A stretch of DNA of 64,000 nucleotides from Betaproteobacteria bacterium (lineage in GTDB: Bacteria > Pseudomonadota > Gammaproteobacteria > Burkholderiales > JAHFQX01), in assembly GCA_023259135.1 (NCBI GenBank), contig JAHFQX010000010.1, forward strand, positions 1 to 64,000, written 5' to 3'. Shown piece by piece: positions 7,939-19,029 of this stretch. A program made the position numbers and the translations under genes. The notes beneath the pieces were generated by a model that was not told where the DNA came from, ran no database searches, and saw only the letters and a program-made list of their open reading frames with translations. The stretch's first letter is position 1. Each line of letters begins with the position of its first letter.

Positions 7939-8760
7939 ATGAATAAATTACAGCAGATCATCGACGACGCCTTCGAGCGGCGCGCTTCCATCACGCCCGA
8001 CAACGTCGAGACCTCCGTCAAGGACGCCGTCCGGCAAGCGCTGGAGGGCCTGGACGAGGGCCGGCTGCGGGTGGCGGAGAAAGTCGGCGGCCGGTGGATC
8101 ACCCACCAGTGGCTCAAGAGAGCCGTGCTGCTGTCCTTCCGCCTCGAGGACAACGGTCTGGTCAAGGGCGACGCCACGCGCTATTTCGACAAAGTCCCGC
8201 TCAAATTCGCGAAATACGACGCCGACGCTTTCCGCGCCGGCGGGTTTCGGGTGGTGCCGCCGGCGGTGGCGCGGCACGGCTCCTTCATCGGCCGCAACGT
8301 GGTGCTGATGCCCAGTTACGTCAATATCGGCGCCTACGTGGACGAAGGCACCATGGTGGATACCTGGGCCACCGTCGGTTCCTGCGCGCAGATTGGCAAG
8401 AACGTGCATCTTTCCGGCGGCGTCGGCATCGGCGGCGTGTTGGAGCCGGTGCAGGCCAACCCCACCATCATCGAGGACAACTGCTTCATCGGCGCCCGCT
8501 CCGAAATCGTCGAAGGGGTGATCGTGGAGGAGGGCGCGGTGATTTCCATGGGGGTATTCATCGGTCAAAGCACCCGCATCTACAACCGCGTCACCGGGGA
8601 AACCCTCTACGGCCGGGTGCCGGCCGGGTCGGTGGTGGTGCCCGGCAGCCTGCCGGCGCCGGATGGCAAATATAGCCTGGGGTGCGCCGTCATCGTCAAG
8701 CAGGTGGACGCCCAGACCCGCGCCAAGACCAGCGTCAACGAGTTGCTGCGGGGCATTTAG
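7939..8760 (+). CDS. dapD: Tetrahydrodipicolinate N-succinyltransferase
   Basis: This 273-aa protein shows the left-handed beta-helix of the DapD family: hexapeptide repeats run from about residue 110 to 230 ([52 protein letters not shown]). It transfers a succinyl group from succinyl-CoA to tetrahydrodipicolinate, the step before DapC. Length matches E. coli DapD (274). It starts 13 bp after dapC, so the two are probably cotranscribed. Confidence 0.96.
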   Translation: MNKLQQIIDDAFERRASITPDNVETSVKDAVRQALEGLDEGRLRVAEKVGGRWITHQWLKRAVLLSFRLEDNGLVKGDATRYFDKVPLKFAKYDADAFRAGGFRVVPPAVARHGSFIGRNVVLMPSYVNIGAYVDEGTMVDTWATVGSCAQIGKNVHLSGGVGIGGVLEPVQANPTIIEDNCFIGARSEIVEGVIVEEGAVISMGVFIGQSTRIYNRVTGETLYGRVPAGSVVVPGSLPAPDGKYSLGCAVIVKQVDAQTRAKTSVNELLRGI

Positions 8761-8784
8761 CCTTCGCGGGGGAGCGCTGCGACC

Positions 8785-8880
8785 ATGGGCCTGTTGGACG
8801 ACCTCAAGAAACAAGCCGAGGCGGCCAAGCGCTCCCAGGCGAAATCGCTGTTTTCCTCCAAGGATGGCCATGGTTCTTGA
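8785..8880 (+). CDS. Small ORF of 31 aa between dapD and pilU, possible remnant
   Basis: ATG 8785 follows GGGGGAG at a usable distance and reads MGLLDDLKKQAEAAKRSQ, a charged helical start, then stops at 8880 just inside pilU. It is too short for the ORF track. The start looks like the N terminus of longer betaproteobacterial hypothetical proteins, so it may be a truncated copy or a leader peptide coupled to pilU. No function can be assigned. Confidence 0.4.
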   Translation: MGLLDDLKKQAEAAKRSQAKSLFSSKDGHGS

Positions 8881-10012
8881 TCCCCTGCTCAAACTGATGG
8901 CGGAAAAGCGGGCGTCCGACCTGTTTTTCTCCCCCGGCGCCCCCATCCACATCAAGATCCAGGGGGTGGTGATGCCGGTGAACAACCAAGTGTTGGATGC
9001 GGAAGCCACCCGCCGCATCGCCTACGAGCTTCTCTCCCCGGAACAAGCGAAAAGCTTCGAGGAAAACTGGGAGATGAATTTCGCCTTCGCCAGGGAGGGC
9101 ATCGGCAGCTTTCGGGTCAACGTGTTTCGCCAGCGGGGCCATATCTCTTTGGTCATCCGCTACTTGGCCGGAGTCATTCCTTCCATCGAGGAGTTGAAAC
9201 TGCCGCCGGTTTTCAAGGACCTGGTGATGGAAAAGCGCGGCCTGGTGCTGGTGGTGGGCGCCACCAGCTCGGGGAAATCCACTTCCCTGGCGTCCATGGT
9301 TCAGTACCGCAACGCCACTCGAACCGGCCACATCCTCACCGTCGAGGACCCCATCGAATACGTGTTCCGGCACGACAAGAGCATCGTCAGCCAGCGGGAA
9401 ATCGGCATCGACACCCACTCCTATGCCCAGGCGCTGACCAATGCCATGCGCGAGGCGCCGGACATGCTGATGATCGGCGAAATCCGCGACCGCGAAACCC
9501 TGCAACACGCCCTGATCTACGCCCAGACGGGACACCTGTGCCTGGCCACGCTGCACGCCAACAACAGCTACCACGCGCTGAACCGCATCATCAATTTCTT
9601 TCCCCACGAAGCCCGGGAAAGCTTGCTGATGGATTTGTCGGTCAGCCTGCGCTGCGTCATCTCCCAGCGCCTGATCAAGGGCGTGGACGGCAAGCTGGTG
9701 CCGGCGGTGGAGGTGCTGCTCAACACCGTCCACATCGCCGAGCTCATCAAGAACGGCGAGACCGACCAGATCAAGGAAGCCATGGAGCAAAGCCTTTCTC
9801 CGGGCTCCCAGAGCTTCGAGCAAGATCTCTACCGGCTTTACGCCAGCGGCGAGATCACCCTGGAAGAAGCCTTGGCCAATTCCGACTCCCCCACCAACCT
9901 GTCCTGGCTCATCAACAACGCCAAGGCGGCGGAAAAGGGAGGAGCCGCGCCGAAAGCGCCGGAGCCGGAAGCCCCCACCCTGACCCTCAACCTGGATCGC
10001 CTGGAAGAATGA
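8870..10012 (+). CDS. pilU: Type IV pilus retraction ATPase PilU
   Basis: A 380-aa PilT/PilU-type hexameric ATPase. It shows Walker A GATSSGKST, the Asp box around VEDPIEYVF, Walker B MLMIGEIRD, and the His box TGHLCLATLHANNSYHALNR. The sequence MAEKRASDLFFSPGAPIHIKI and the length favour PilU over PilT. ATG 8870 has AAGG six bases upstream; ATG 8864 is also possible. PilU assists PilT in pilus retraction at the inner membrane. No pilT lies beside it. It sits inside the dap cluster, and its stop overlaps the next start (ATGA). Confidence 0.93.
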   Translation: MVLDPLLKLMAEKRASDLFFSPGAPIHIKIQGVVMPVNNQVLDAEATRRIAYELLSPEQAKSFEENWEMNFAFAREGIGSFRVNVFRQRGHISLVIRYLAGVIPSIEELKLPPVFKDLVMEKRGLVLVVGATSSGKSTSLASMVQYRNATRTGHILTVEDPIEYVFRHDKSIVSQREIGIDTHSYAQALTNAMREAPDMLMIGEIRDRETLQHALIYAQTGHLCLATLHANNSYHALNRIINFFPHEARESLLMDLSVSLRCVISQRLIKGVDGKLVPAVEVLLNTVHIAELIKNGETDQIKEAMEQSLSPGSQSFEQDLYRLYASGEITLEEALANSDSPTNLSWLINNAKAAEKGGAAPKAPEPEAPTLTLNLDRLEE

Positions 10013-10359
10013 AGCTCTACGGCATCGCCCATTGCTCCACCGTCAAGCAATGCCGGGCCTGGCTGGCCGATCGGGGCCGGGAGGCGCCTTTTCATGACTA
10101 TGCCAAGCAGGGCGTCGATCCCCAACGGCTGCGGAATTGGGCGGCCCAAGTCGGCTGGGAAATCCGGCTCAACCGCAAAGGCACCACTTGGCGCAAGCTT
10201 TCCGAAGCAGAGCCGGCCAGGGTCACCACCGCCGATGCCGCGCTGCGGCTGATGCAGCAAAAGCCCAGCCTCATCAAGCGGCCGGTACTGGAAACCGGCC
10301 AAGGCATCGTGGTGGGCTTCGATCCCGAAACTTATTCCCGGCTTTTCGCTCAGATGTGA
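10009..10359 (+). CDS. ArsC/Spx-family thioredoxin-fold protein (YffB-like)
   Basis: This 116-aa protein starts MKLYGIAHCSTVKQCRAWL and ends with the KRPVLETG strand of ArsC/YffB-like proteins. It has the N-terminal Cys of the family but an unusual second Cys six residues later (CSTVKQC). True arsenate reduction is doubtful: YffB-type members are usually annotated as reductase-like without proven arsenate activity. The start overlaps the pilU stop by ATGA, so the pair is translationally coupled. Its place among dap genes recurs in betaproteobacteria. Confidence 0.85.
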   Translation: MKLYGIAHCSTVKQCRAWLADRGREAPFHDYAKQGVDPQRLRNWAAQVGWEIRLNRKGTTWRKLSEAEPARVTTADAALRLMQQKPSLIKRPVLETGQGIVVGFDPETYSRLFAQM

Positions 10360-10415
10360 ATGCTTATAAACGCACGGCAACGCGAAGGGTCGGCGGACCG
10401 ATGCCCCGGCCCTGA

Positions 10416-11573
<1,158 letters not shown>

Positions 11574-11574
11574 G

Positions 11575-11590
11575 CGCTTGCAAACAAGCG
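11575..11590. repeat. Short hairpin after dapE
   Basis: CGCTTG CAAA CAAGCG forms a 6-bp stem with a 4-base loop directly after the dapE stop. There is no run of T, so it is at best a weak terminator or an mRNA end-stabilising stem. Confidence 0.3.
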
Positions 11591-11669
11591 TCGCCAGTAG
11601 CCCGACATGCGAGCAGTGGGAAAGCAAGCAACGAAGCGCATCGGGTATGCGGTTCCATAAGGGCATTTT

Positions 11670-12860
11670 ATGGCTGAAACTCTCCAGACAATAGCAGGCA
11701 GCATCGCTTGGCCGATCGCCATCGCCATGGCGTGGATTGCCGGAGAAGCGGGGTCCCGCTGGCTGTCCCTGCCGCGCGTCAGCGGTTATGGCATCGCCGG
11801 CTTTTTCATGGCCGCGGCCCAGGGCGGCTTTCTCGCCGACTTTTCTGGCGGGCCCGTTGCGCTGCTGGCCGACTTCGCCTTCGCGCTGATCCTGTTCGAG
11901 CTCGGCTATCGCATCAATCTGCGCTGGCTACGCATCAATCCGTGGCTGGGCGTCACCAGCGCGGCCGAGGCCGTTGGCGTCTTCGCCGCGGTCTTCATGC
12001 TGGCCCGGGCCTTTGCCGTGCCGCTCGTGCCGTCGCTGTTGCTGGCGGCGCTGGCGATGTCCACGTCGCCGGCGGCCGTGCTGCGGGTGGCGAACGAGCT
12101 CAAAAGTTCCGGTCAAGTCACCGAACGCCTGCTGCATCTGTCAGCCTTAAACTGCGTTTGGGCGGTGGTGGTATTCAAGGCCATTATCGGATACGGAGTG
12201 CTGGCCAATGCCGGCAGCGTCTTCCAGGCAACATGGAACAGCCTGGTGGTAGTGGCGGTATCGGCCGGCATCGGCACGCTATTTGGCGTTGCGGTGCCCG
12301 GGCTGTTGCGGAGCATCGGCGGCGTCGATCGGAATGCAACCGTTGCCTTCGCCGTCGGAGTGCTGCTATTAACCGCGCTAACCCATGCCTTTAAATTCTC
12401 GCCCCTGCTGGCGGCCTTGGCATTCGGCCTCGTGGCCCGGCACCGGCGGGTGATCCTGTCACAGGCGCAGCGCAACTTCGGGGCTCTCGGCGACCTGCTG
12501 ACGGTGCTGCTGTTTGTCTTCGTCGGCGCCTCTGTTGAATGGAAACAGGCGGTGGCCGGCATCGAACTGGCGCTGGCTGTCATGGGCGTCCGCCTGGCGG
12601 TGAAGATGGCGGCCACGACCTTGTTCGCCCGCCTCGGCGGCATTACATGGCGCAAGGGGGCGCTGACCGGGCTGGCGATGACGCCGATGTCGGTGTTCGT
12701 GATTCTGCTGCTCGAGCAGACCCGTTATCTGCAGCTCGGCGCTCTCGATCAGGTCGCCGGCATCGCCGCGATGGTCCTGCTGCTGGAAGTCATCGGGCCG
12801 CTCGCGACGCAACGCGCCTTGATTTGGGCGGGGGAAACCCATCACGCGGAGAGCCGTTGA
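11670..12860 (+). CDS. CPA2-type cation:proton antiporter (Kef-like, no RCK domain)
   Basis: 396 residues with about 11-12 hydrophobic segments fit the Na+/H+ exchanger (CPA2) fold. [13 protein letters not shown] is the usual TM4-region signature and [19 protein letters not shown] matches the core helix-break segment. KefB/KefC carry a C-terminal nucleotide-binding RCK/KTN domain, but this protein stops right after the last membrane helix. It is therefore a Kef relative without its own gating domain. The ion (K+ or Na+) is not decidable. The next gene starts 2 bp later, and together with the third gene it forms a tight operon. Confidence 0.85.
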   Translation: MAETLQTIAGSIAWPIAIAMAWIAGEAGSRWLSLPRVSGYGIAGFFMAAAQGGFLADFSGGPVALLADFAFALILFELGYRINLRWLRINPWLGVTSAAEAVGVFAAVFMLARAFAVPLVPSLLLAALAMSTSPAAVLRVANELKSSGQVTERLLHLSALNCVWAVVVFKAIIGYGVLANAGSVFQATWNSLVVVAVSAGIGTLFGVAVPGLLRSIGGVDRNATVAFAVGVLLLTALTHAFKFSPLLAALAFGLVARHRRVILSQAQRNFGALGDLLTVLLFVFVGASVEWKQAVAGIELALAVMGVRLAVKMAATTLFARLGGITWRKGALTGLAMTPMSVFVILLLEQTRYLQLGALDQVAGIAAMVLLLEVIGPLATQRALIWAGETHHAESR

Positions 12861-12862
12861 CC

Positions 12863-13993
12863 GTGGCGCTGGAACCTTTCAAGGCGAGCCACCCCCTGAC
12901 CATGGGCGTCGAGCTCGAGTTGCAGCTCGTGAATCCGACCGATTTCGACCTTTCGGCCTCGGCCAGCGACATGCTGCATCTGCTGGAGCGCAGAAAATTT
13001 CCCGGCGACGTCAAGCCCGAGATGACGGAAAGCATGATCGAAATATCGACCGATCCGCATGCCCGCCACGCCGATCTGCTGGCCCAGTTGCTGCACATCC
13101 GCGACACGCTGGTCGCCGCCGGCGATCGGCTTAATGTCGCTTTGTGCGGCGGTGGAACCCACCCGTTCCAGCGCTGGTTCGATCAGCGTATTTTCGCCAA
13201 GCCGCGCTTCCGGAAGCTTTCGGATCTCTACGGCTATCTTGCCAAGCAATTCACGGTCTTCGGCCAGCATGTCCACATCGGCTGCGCCAGCGCCGACGAA
13301 GGACTTTATTTGCTGCATGCGCTAAACCGCTACCTGCCCCATTTCATCGCCCTGTCCGCTTCCTCGCCATTCTTCCAAGGGGTCGATACGCTGTTCGACT
13401 CGGCTCGCTTGAATTCCGTGTTCGCGTTTCCCTTGAGCGGCCGTGCGCCTTTCCTGCTCAAGTGGTCCGACTTCGAACACGATTATTTCACCAAGATGGA
13501 GAAGACCGGCGTAGTCAAGAGCATGAAGGATTTTTATTGGGACATCCGCCCCAAGCCGGAATACGGCACCATCGAGTTGCGCGTCTGCGATACCCCCCTC
13601 ACCGTCGAACGGGCCGCCGCGCTGGCCGCCTACTTGCAGGCATTGTGCCGCATGCTGCTGGAACGCAATGAAGCGCCGCCGTCGGAAGACGATTACCTCG
13701 TCTACAACTACAACCGTTTCCAGGCTTGCCGGTTCGGGCTGGACGGCACGTTGATCCATCCGAAAACCAACAAGAGTCTTTCGCTGCGCGAGGACATCCT
13801 GGCCACCTTGCGCGGCTTGGAGCCTCACGCCGCCGCCCTCGGTAGCCAGGCGGCTTTCAATGAGCTACATCAAGCGGTCGCCTCGGAAGGCAGCCACGCG
13901 AGCTTCCTGCGGCGCCAATATGCCGAGGAGGGCGGCGTACAGGGGATGGTGGATGCGGCGGTAAGGGCGTTCCGGCGGGAGGGCGCGATATGA
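12863..13993 (+). CDS. YbdK-type carboxylate-amine ligase (GCS2 family)
   Basis: A 376-aa ATP-grasp-like glutamate-cysteine ligase 2 family protein. [12 protein letters not shown] near the N terminus, [18 protein letters not shown] and [13 protein letters not shown] are family motifs. Members form gamma-glutamyl amides; E. coli YbdK has weak gamma-glutamylcysteine synthetase activity. The track frame opens at 12539 inside the antiporter gene. I choose GTG 12863, with GGAGAG nine bases upstream, though TTG 12857 is possible. The length equals the family's usual length. The gene is coupled to the antiporter before it and to the hydrolase after it (ATGA). Confidence 0.88.
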   Translation: MALEPFKASHPLTMGVELELQLVNPTDFDLSASASDMLHLLERRKFPGDVKPEMTESMIEISTDPHARHADLLAQLLHIRDTLVAAGDRLNVALCGGGTHPFQRWFDQRIFAKPRFRKLSDLYGYLAKQFTVFGQHVHIGCASADEGLYLLHALNRYLPHFIALSASSPFFQGVDTLFDSARLNSVFAFPLSGRAPFLLKWSDFEHDYFTKMEKTGVVKSMKDFYWDIRPKPEYGTIELRVCDTPLTVERAAALAAYLQALCRMLLERNEAPPSEDDYLVYNYNRFQACRFGLDGTLIHPKTNKSLSLREDILATLRGLEPHAAALGSQAAFNELHQAVASEGSHASFLRRQYAEEGGVQGMVDAAVRAFRREGAI

Positions 13994-14766
13994 TCGGCCG
14001 CCGTCGCCCCATTCGCATTGGCCTTTCGGCCAGGATATTCCATCCGGAGCAAGGCAGCCGCGGGATACGGACCAAGACGCTGCAGGTGCTGGAGCAATCC
14101 ATCGCGCAATGGGTCATGGCCCGCGACGTGCTCGTGCTGATGGTTCCGTCGGTAGTTCAGGACGGCATGTTGATGCGAAGCAACATCCGTCTGCGCGATT
14201 ACGCCGAATACCTCGATGGATTGATCCTGCAAGGCGGCGCGGACGTGAGCCCCCGTGCGTATGGCGAGGAACCGCTGCGTCCGGAATGGTCGGGGGATCC
14301 GGTGCGCGATGCTTATGAGCTGGAGCTGCTGCACGAATTCATGGAGGCTCGCAAGCCCGTGCTCGGCATCTGCCGGGGCATGCAGTTGATCAACGTCGCG
14401 CTCGGCGGTTCGCTGTACCAGGATTTGCCGAGCCAGCAGCCGCTACCGATCGCCCACGAGAGCGGCGACTACGACCGGAATATCCATACGGTGCGCTTTG
14501 CCGAAGGCGGCCAACTGAGCGGTTGGTTCGGCGGTCTGGCCGGCGGACGCGTCGTGTCCATTCACCATCAAGGCATAAACCGCCTCGGTCGCGATGCGTT
14601 GGTCGAAGCCACCGCCGAGGACGGCGTGGTCGAGGCCATACGCTGGAAGGGCCGCAGTTTCGTCTGCGGAGTGCAGTGGCATCCCGAGTTCCACCAGCAG
14701 CCGGAAGGCGAGCTTCTCGACTGCGCCCCCCTGCTGGAGGCCTTTCTCGCCGCGGCGCGGCCATAG
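13990..14766 (+). CDS. Class I glutamine amidotransferase-like gamma-glutamyl hydrolase (peptidase C26, PuuD-like)
   Basis: This 258-aa protein has the class I amidotransferase fold with nucleophile Cys in [10 protein letters not shown], the oxyanion region LQGGADVSP, and the His-Glu pair in GVQWHPE. Members such as PuuD hydrolyse gamma-glutamyl-GABA. The ligase next door suggests that the substrate here is a gamma-glutamyl compound made by that enzyme, which is an inference. ATG 13990 overlaps the ligase stop. The gene ends an operon and converges on lolA. Confidence 0.88.
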   Translation: MIGRRRPIRIGLSARIFHPEQGSRGIRTKTLQVLEQSIAQWVMARDVLVLMVPSVVQDGMLMRSNIRLRDYAEYLDGLILQGGADVSPRAYGEEPLRPEWSGDPVRDAYELELLHEFMEARKPVLGICRGMQLINVALGGSLYQDLPSQQPLPIAHESGDYDRNIHTVRFAEGGQLSGWFGGLAGGRVVSIHHQGINRLGRDALVEATAEDGVVEAIRWKGRSFVCGVQWHPEFHQQPEGELLDCAPLLEAFLAAARP

Positions 14767-14852
14767 CCGGGGACCCCAGTACCTTGACCTATAAGTTTCG
14801 CCATGTTTGCCCGCCCCGCCCCGCATCGCCGATGGCTTTGTCGCTCATCCTC

Positions 14853-14872
14853 GCAATAGCGATAGCTATTGC
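14853..14872. repeat. Perfect 8-bp-stem hairpin at the lolA 3' end
   Basis: GCAATAGC GATA GCTATTGC is a perfect inverted repeat with a GATA loop, lying between two convergent genes. It overlaps the lolA stop codon (TAG, in the loop). There is no T-run on either strand, so it is not a classical terminator, but it could protect mRNA ends from exonucleases. Confidence 0.5.
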
Positions 14873-15528
14873 TGTGGTTCGCTTCGCGCACTCGGCGCGC
14901 CGATGACGTCCGTCCCGGCGGGGGGAGTGAAGCGAAAAATTTCGGCGGGCAGCCGAAGATTGCGCTGGAAATCGGAAAAACGGATCACCGTCAGTTGTCC
15001 GAAGCGATCCTTGAGCTCCATGGTCCGCAAGCCGGCGGCGTCGAATCCCAGCCTCATCCGCTCGAAGGAGGCCTCCGGCTCTTTCGGCGTCGCTTCCACC
15101 CACTCGAGCCCACCTTGATTTTCCAGGGCCGCGAGGGAAAAACGCTTTTCAATATCTTCCGCCGTGGCCAGCAAGGCGGCAGGGCTGGCTCCCAAGGTTT
15201 CGTCCAGGTTTTTCACGGTGACCTGATGGAGATCCTGATCGTAGACCCAGACTTTCCGGCTGTCGCCGACGATGAGCTGCTTATAGGGCTGTTCGTAGGT
15301 CCAGCGGAATTTTCCGGGCCGGGAGAATTCCAGCACCCCTCGCGCTTCTTCCCGCGGCTTGAGGTTGCGGTCCAGCAGCGTTTGCTGAAACCGGGCGCGG
15401 GCGGAGTGGGTTTCCCGCAGAAAAGCCTTGAGCCGATCCACTCCGGAAGCCGAGGCTTCTCCCGCGATGGCCAGCGTCAGCAGTAGCCACTGAAAGGCCA
15501 CTAGCAGGGATTTGATCTTCTTCGGCAT
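14866..15528 (-). CDS. lolA: Outer-membrane lipoprotein carrier LolA
   Basis: 220 residues with an N-terminal signal peptide (LLVAFQWLLLTLAIAGEASA, cleaved near residue 27), then a LolA beta-barrel-half fold: ARFQQTLLDRN, GVLEFSRPGKFRWTYEQPY and KVWVYDQDLHQVTVK are typical. LolA ferries lipoproteins across the periplasm from LolCDE to LolB. It starts 7 bp after the ftsK stop, so the two are cotranscribed, an order common in proteobacteria. Confidence 0.93.
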   Translation of the reverse strand: MPKKIKSLLVAFQWLLLTLAIAGEASASGVDRLKAFLRETHSARARFQQTLLDRNLKPREEARGVLEFSRPGKFRWTYEQPYKQLIVGDSRKVWVYDQDLHQVTVKNLDETLGASPAALLATAEDIEKRFSLAALENQGGLEWVEATPKEPEASFERMRLGFDAAGLRTMELKDRFGQLTVIRFSDFQRNLRLPAEIFRFTPPAGTDVIGAPSARSEPQQ

Positions 15529-15535
15529 GGATCGG

Positions 15536-17830
15536 TCAGCGCTCCCCGCTTTGCGGCGCCAGCACTTCCCGGTTGCCGTTGCCTTGCATGGCGGACACCA
15601 CCCCGGAGCGTTCCATCTGTTCCAGCAGCCGCGCCGCCCGGTTGTAGCCCACCCGCAGATGCCGTTGCACTAGGGAAATGGAGGCGCGGCGGGATTGCAG
15701 CACGATGGCCACCGCTTGATCGTAGAGCGGGTCTGACTCGCCGTCCCCGGCCGCGGCGGCTTCCCCGTTGTCCTCGTCGCCGCCCTCCAATACTCCGGGA
15801 ACATAGCTGGGCTGGCCCTGGGCTTTAAGGTAATCCACGACGCGATGCACTTCCTGGTCCGCCACGAAGGCGCCGTGGACCCGCTGGGGATAACCGGTGC
15901 CCGGCGGCAGATAAAGCATGTCTCCTTGACCCAGCAGGGCTTCGGCCCCCATTTGATCGAGAATGATGCGGGAATCCACTTTGGCCTGCACTTGGAAAGC
16001 GATGCGGGACGGGATATTGGTCTTGATGAGGCCGGTGATGACGTCCACCGAGGGACGCTGGGTGGCCAACACCAGATGCACCCCGGCGGCCCGGGCCTTC
16101 TGGGCCAGGCGGGCGATGAGTTCCTCCACCTTCTTGCCCACCACCATCATCAGGTCCGCCAACTCGTCGATGACCACCACGATGTAGGGCATGGGCTCCA
16201 GAGGCTCGGGGTCTTCCGGATGGAGGCTCAGGGGATGGGGAAGAAACTGCCCGTGCTTCTTGGCCTCCGCGATTTTGTGATTGAGCCCCGCCAGATTCCG
16301 CACTCCCAGGGCCGACATGGTCTTGTAGCGCCGGTCCATCTCCGCCACGCACCAGCCCAGGGCTTGACTGGCCTGCTTCATGTCGGTGACCACCGGCGTC
16401 AGCAGGTGGGGAATGCCGTCGTAGACCGACAATTCCAGCATCTTCGGGTCTACCAGCAGCAGCCGGACTTGCTCGGGGGATGCCTTGTAGAGCAGGCTCA
16501 AGATCATGGCATTGATGGCCACCGATTTGCCCGACCCGGTGGTCCCCGCCACGAGCACATGGGGCATGCGGGCCAAATCGGCCACCACCGGCTGGCCGCC
16601 GATATCCTTGCCTAGCGCAATGGTCAAGGCGGAACTGGCGGCATCGCCGTAGGCCCGCGAACCCAACACCTCGGCCAGCCGCACCACTTCCCGCTTCGGG
16701 TTGGGAATCTCCAGCCCCATGCAGCTTTTTCCGGGGATGGTTTCCACCACGCGGATGCTCACCACCGACAAGGCGCGGGCCAGATCTTTTACCAGGTTGA
16801 TAATTTGGCTGCCTTTCACCCCCACCGCCGGCTCCATTTCGTAGCGGGTGATCACCGGACCGGGGTACGCGGCCAGCACCCTGACTTCCACGCCGAAATC
16901 CAGCAGCTTCTTCTCGATAAGCCGGGAGGTGTATTCCAGGGTTTCGGCGCCCAGCGCTTCCACGTGCTGGTCGGTCTGGTCCAGCAGGCGCAAGGGCGGC
17001 AGGGGAGAATCCGGCAGTTCGGCGAACAACGGGGCCTGCTTTTCCCGCTGCACCCGCTCCGACTTCGGAATCCCCGCCACCGGCGGCTCGATGCGCACCG
17101 GATCGTGTTCATCCCAGTGCTTCTTGGTCTCTTCCACCGATTCTTCCCGCCGCACCAGGGCCAGGGCGCCGACTTTCCGATCCTGCCGGTCCCGCCAGGC
17201 TTGCAGCGCCTTCCGGGAAGCTTGCTCCAGCGCCTCGCCCAGCCGCTCGGAAAGCTTGATCCAGGACAAGCCGGTGAATAGGCTCAGCCCCACCGCCATC
17301 GTCACCAGCAACAGCAAGGTCGCGCCGATAAAACCCAGAAAGGAGGATAGGGATTTGGCCATCAGCGCCCCGACCACGCCGCCGGGAGCAAAAGGCAAGG
17401 GAATTTTCAGGCTGTGCAGCCGTAGGGCCTCCACCCCCGCGCTGGACAGCAGCAGGATGATGAAGCCGATCCCCGCCACCGCCAGAGGCCGACGGTCGGC
17501 GAGCAGGGTGGCTGCTTCGATGCGACGATAGCTCCACAGCACGGCAAAGGCGAAAAACGCCACCCACCAATAAGCGGAAACGCCGAACAAGGCCAGCAGC
17601 AGGTCGGCCACCCAAGCGCCGGCCTCGCCGCCGCCGTTGCGGACCGTCGCCCGGCTGACGCTATGGGACCAGCCGGGATCGCCCTTGTCGTAGGTGAACA
17701 GCACCAGGCATAGGTAGGCGGCCGCCCCCACCGCCAGCAACCACCAGGACTCCCGGAGCAAGGCGGTCAGTCTGGGAGGCAGCGGATCGGCGGAGGCCTT
17801 TTCGGCCATCGGCCGACGGACCCATCGCAT
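15536..17830 (-). CDS. ftsK: DNA translocase FtsK
   Basis: 764 residues. The N-terminal membrane domain has four helices (about 30-190). A short linker follows (about 200-290), far shorter than in E. coli FtsK. The motor has Walker [13 protein letters not shown], Walker B region LLLVDPKML, and [15 protein letters not shown]. The C-terminal gamma winged helix ([22 protein letters not shown]) reads KOPS sequences. It moves chromosome ends through the septum and activates XerCD recombination at dif. ATG 17809 (MAEKASADP) is an alternative start. Confidence 0.95.
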   Translation of the reverse strand: MRWVRRPMAEKASADPLPPRLTALLRESWWLLAVGAAAYLCLVLFTYDKGDPGWSHSVSRATVRNGGGEAGAWVADLLLALFGVSAYWWVAFFAFAVLWSYRRIEAATLLADRRPLAVAGIGFIILLLSSAGVEALRLHSLKIPLPFAPGGVVGALMAKSLSSFLGFIGATLLLLVTMAVGLSLFTGLSWIKLSERLGEALEQASRKALQAWRDRQDRKVGALALVRREESVEETKKHWDEHDPVRIEPPVAGIPKSERVQREKQAPLFAELPDSPLPPLRLLDQTDQHVEALGAETLEYTSRLIEKKLLDFGVEVRVLAAYPGPVITRYEMEPAVGVKGSQIINLVKDLARALSVVSIRVVETIPGKSCMGLEIPNPKREVVRLAEVLGSRAYGDAASSALTIALGKDIGGQPVVADLARMPHVLVAGTTGSGKSVAINAMILSLLYKASPEQVRLLLVDPKMLELSVYDGIPHLLTPVVTDMKQASQALGWCVAEMDRRYKTMSALGVRNLAGLNHKIAEAKKHGQFLPHPLSLHPEDPEPLEPMPYIVVVIDELADLMMVVGKKVEELIARLAQKARAAGVHLVLATQRPSVDVITGLIKTNIPSRIAFQVQAKVDSRIILDQMGAEALLGQGDMLYLPPGTGYPQRVHGAFVADQEVHRVVDYLKAQGQPSYVPGVLEGGDEDNGEAAAAGDGESDPLYDQAVAIVLQSRRASISLVQRHLRVGYNRAARLLEQMERSGVVSAMQGNGNREVLAPQSGER

Positions 17831-17867
17831 GGCGCGCTAGTAAACCCGAAGAAAGGAAAGACGCGGC

Positions 17868-17873
17868 ATTATA
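17868..17873 (-). promoter_or_regulatory. Likely -10 element of the ftsK-lolA promoter
   Basis: The minus strand reads TATAAT here, a perfect -10 hexamer about 38 bases before the ftsK ATG. The -35 region is poor (GAAAAC at 17-bp spacing), so an activator or alternative spacing may be involved. Confidence 0.45.
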
Positions 17874-17956
17874 ACCCACCCCCGAAGCCAGTTTTCTCCA
17901 TCCCCGGCAGCAGATCATCCTCGCTCGGGACAGGCGTCTCGAAGGGCCGCGAATCC

Positions 17957-18970
17957 TCATTCTCCTTGGGCCCGGAGCCCGGTCGCCAGGTCCGTCAGCG
18001 CCCGCAGCTCCCGGCCCAACTGGAACACCGCCATGGCGTAGTTGACGCTGCGGTTGTAGCGGGTGATCACATAAAAATTGCTCAGTCCCACCCAATATTC
18101 GGTTCCCGCCGTACCCTCCAGGGCCAGCAGCATGGCGGGGATGCCAGGGGGCAGACTGACCGCCGGAGCCACCCCGCCGGCCAGCAGCCGCTCCAGGGGC
18201 CAGGTGGGTTGAATGCCCGGCTCCAGCAGGCCGCCCGCATCGCCGCCGCCCAGCATGGCCGGCACGGCCACCGACTCATCAGTTTGCCAGCCGTGGGCTT
18301 GGTAGAAGCGGGCAACGCTGCCAATGGCGTCGGCGGCATTGGCGAATAGGTCGATCCGGCCGTCGCCGTCGAAATCCACGCCGAAATGCCGGTAGCTGCC
18401 GGGCATGAATTGAGGGATGCCCAGGGCTCCCGCGTAGGAGCCGCGCACCGCTGCCGGATCCAGGGCCAATTCCCGCGTCAACACGATGAACTCTTCCAGT
18501 TGGTCGCGGAAGAAGCTTGCCCGGGGAGGATAGTCAAAGGCCAGAGTGGCCAAGGCATCGAGCGCCCGGTGCCCGCCTTGCTGCTTGCCATAATGGGTCT
18601 CCACTCCCAGGGTGGCGACGATGATTTCCTCCGGAACTCCATAACGCTCCCGGGCCGCGGCCAGCGTCGCGGCATTCGCCTTCCAAAACGCCAGTCCCGC
18701 GCCGATCCGCTCTGGGTTGACGAAACGGGAACGATATATCCGCCAAGGAACGGGGGAGGCCGAGACCCCCGTCATGGTCGCGACAATGCGAGGCTGGGCG
18801 CGGGCTTGCAGCAACACGTCCCATACCGCCGTCTCCGGCATATCGTGGCGCCGGCTTACTGCCCGCACGAAGGCGGCCACGTCGGAACGGTCCGCGAAAT
18901 CCTGGGCAAAAGCGGCGGCGGAGCATAAACTCGCCATGGTCAGAAAAATAAGCAAGGGGAAACGAGGCAT
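17957..18970 (-). CDS. mltB: Lytic murein transglycosylase B
   Basis: 337 residues with a signal peptide (FPLLIFLTMASLCSAAAFAQ). The MltB/Slt35 fold has catalytic Glu in GVETHYGK, the ALGIPQFMPGSYRHF core and DFDGDGRIDLFAN. It cleaves the MurNAc-GlcNAc bond to 1,6-anhydro ends during wall remodelling and feeds muropeptide recycling. I see no good lipobox, so it may be soluble or periplasmic, unlike E. coli MltB. I chose ATG 18970 (MPRFPLL) over 18988 because it puts the signal peptide at the very start. Confidence 0.9.
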   Translation of the reverse strand: MPRFPLLIFLTMASLCSAAAFAQDFADRSDVAAFVRAVSRRHDMPETAVWDVLLQARAQPRIVATMTGVSASPVPWRIYRSRFVNPERIGAGLAFWKANAATLAAARERYGVPEEIIVATLGVETHYGKQQGGHRALDALATLAFDYPPRASFFRDQLEEFIVLTRELALDPAAVRGSYAGALGIPQFMPGSYRHFGVDFDGDGRIDLFANAADAIGSVARFYQAHGWQTDESVAVPAMLGGGDAGGLLEPGIQPTWPLERLLAGGVAPAVSLPPGIPAMLLALEGTAGTEYWVGLSNFYVITRYNRSVNYAMAVFQLGRELRALTDLATGLRAQGE

Positions 18971-19029
18971 GACGCGAGCGCGGAACATGCTCGGATTATC
19001 CCAGATTCACTGCTGCATGAGGGGGAGCG

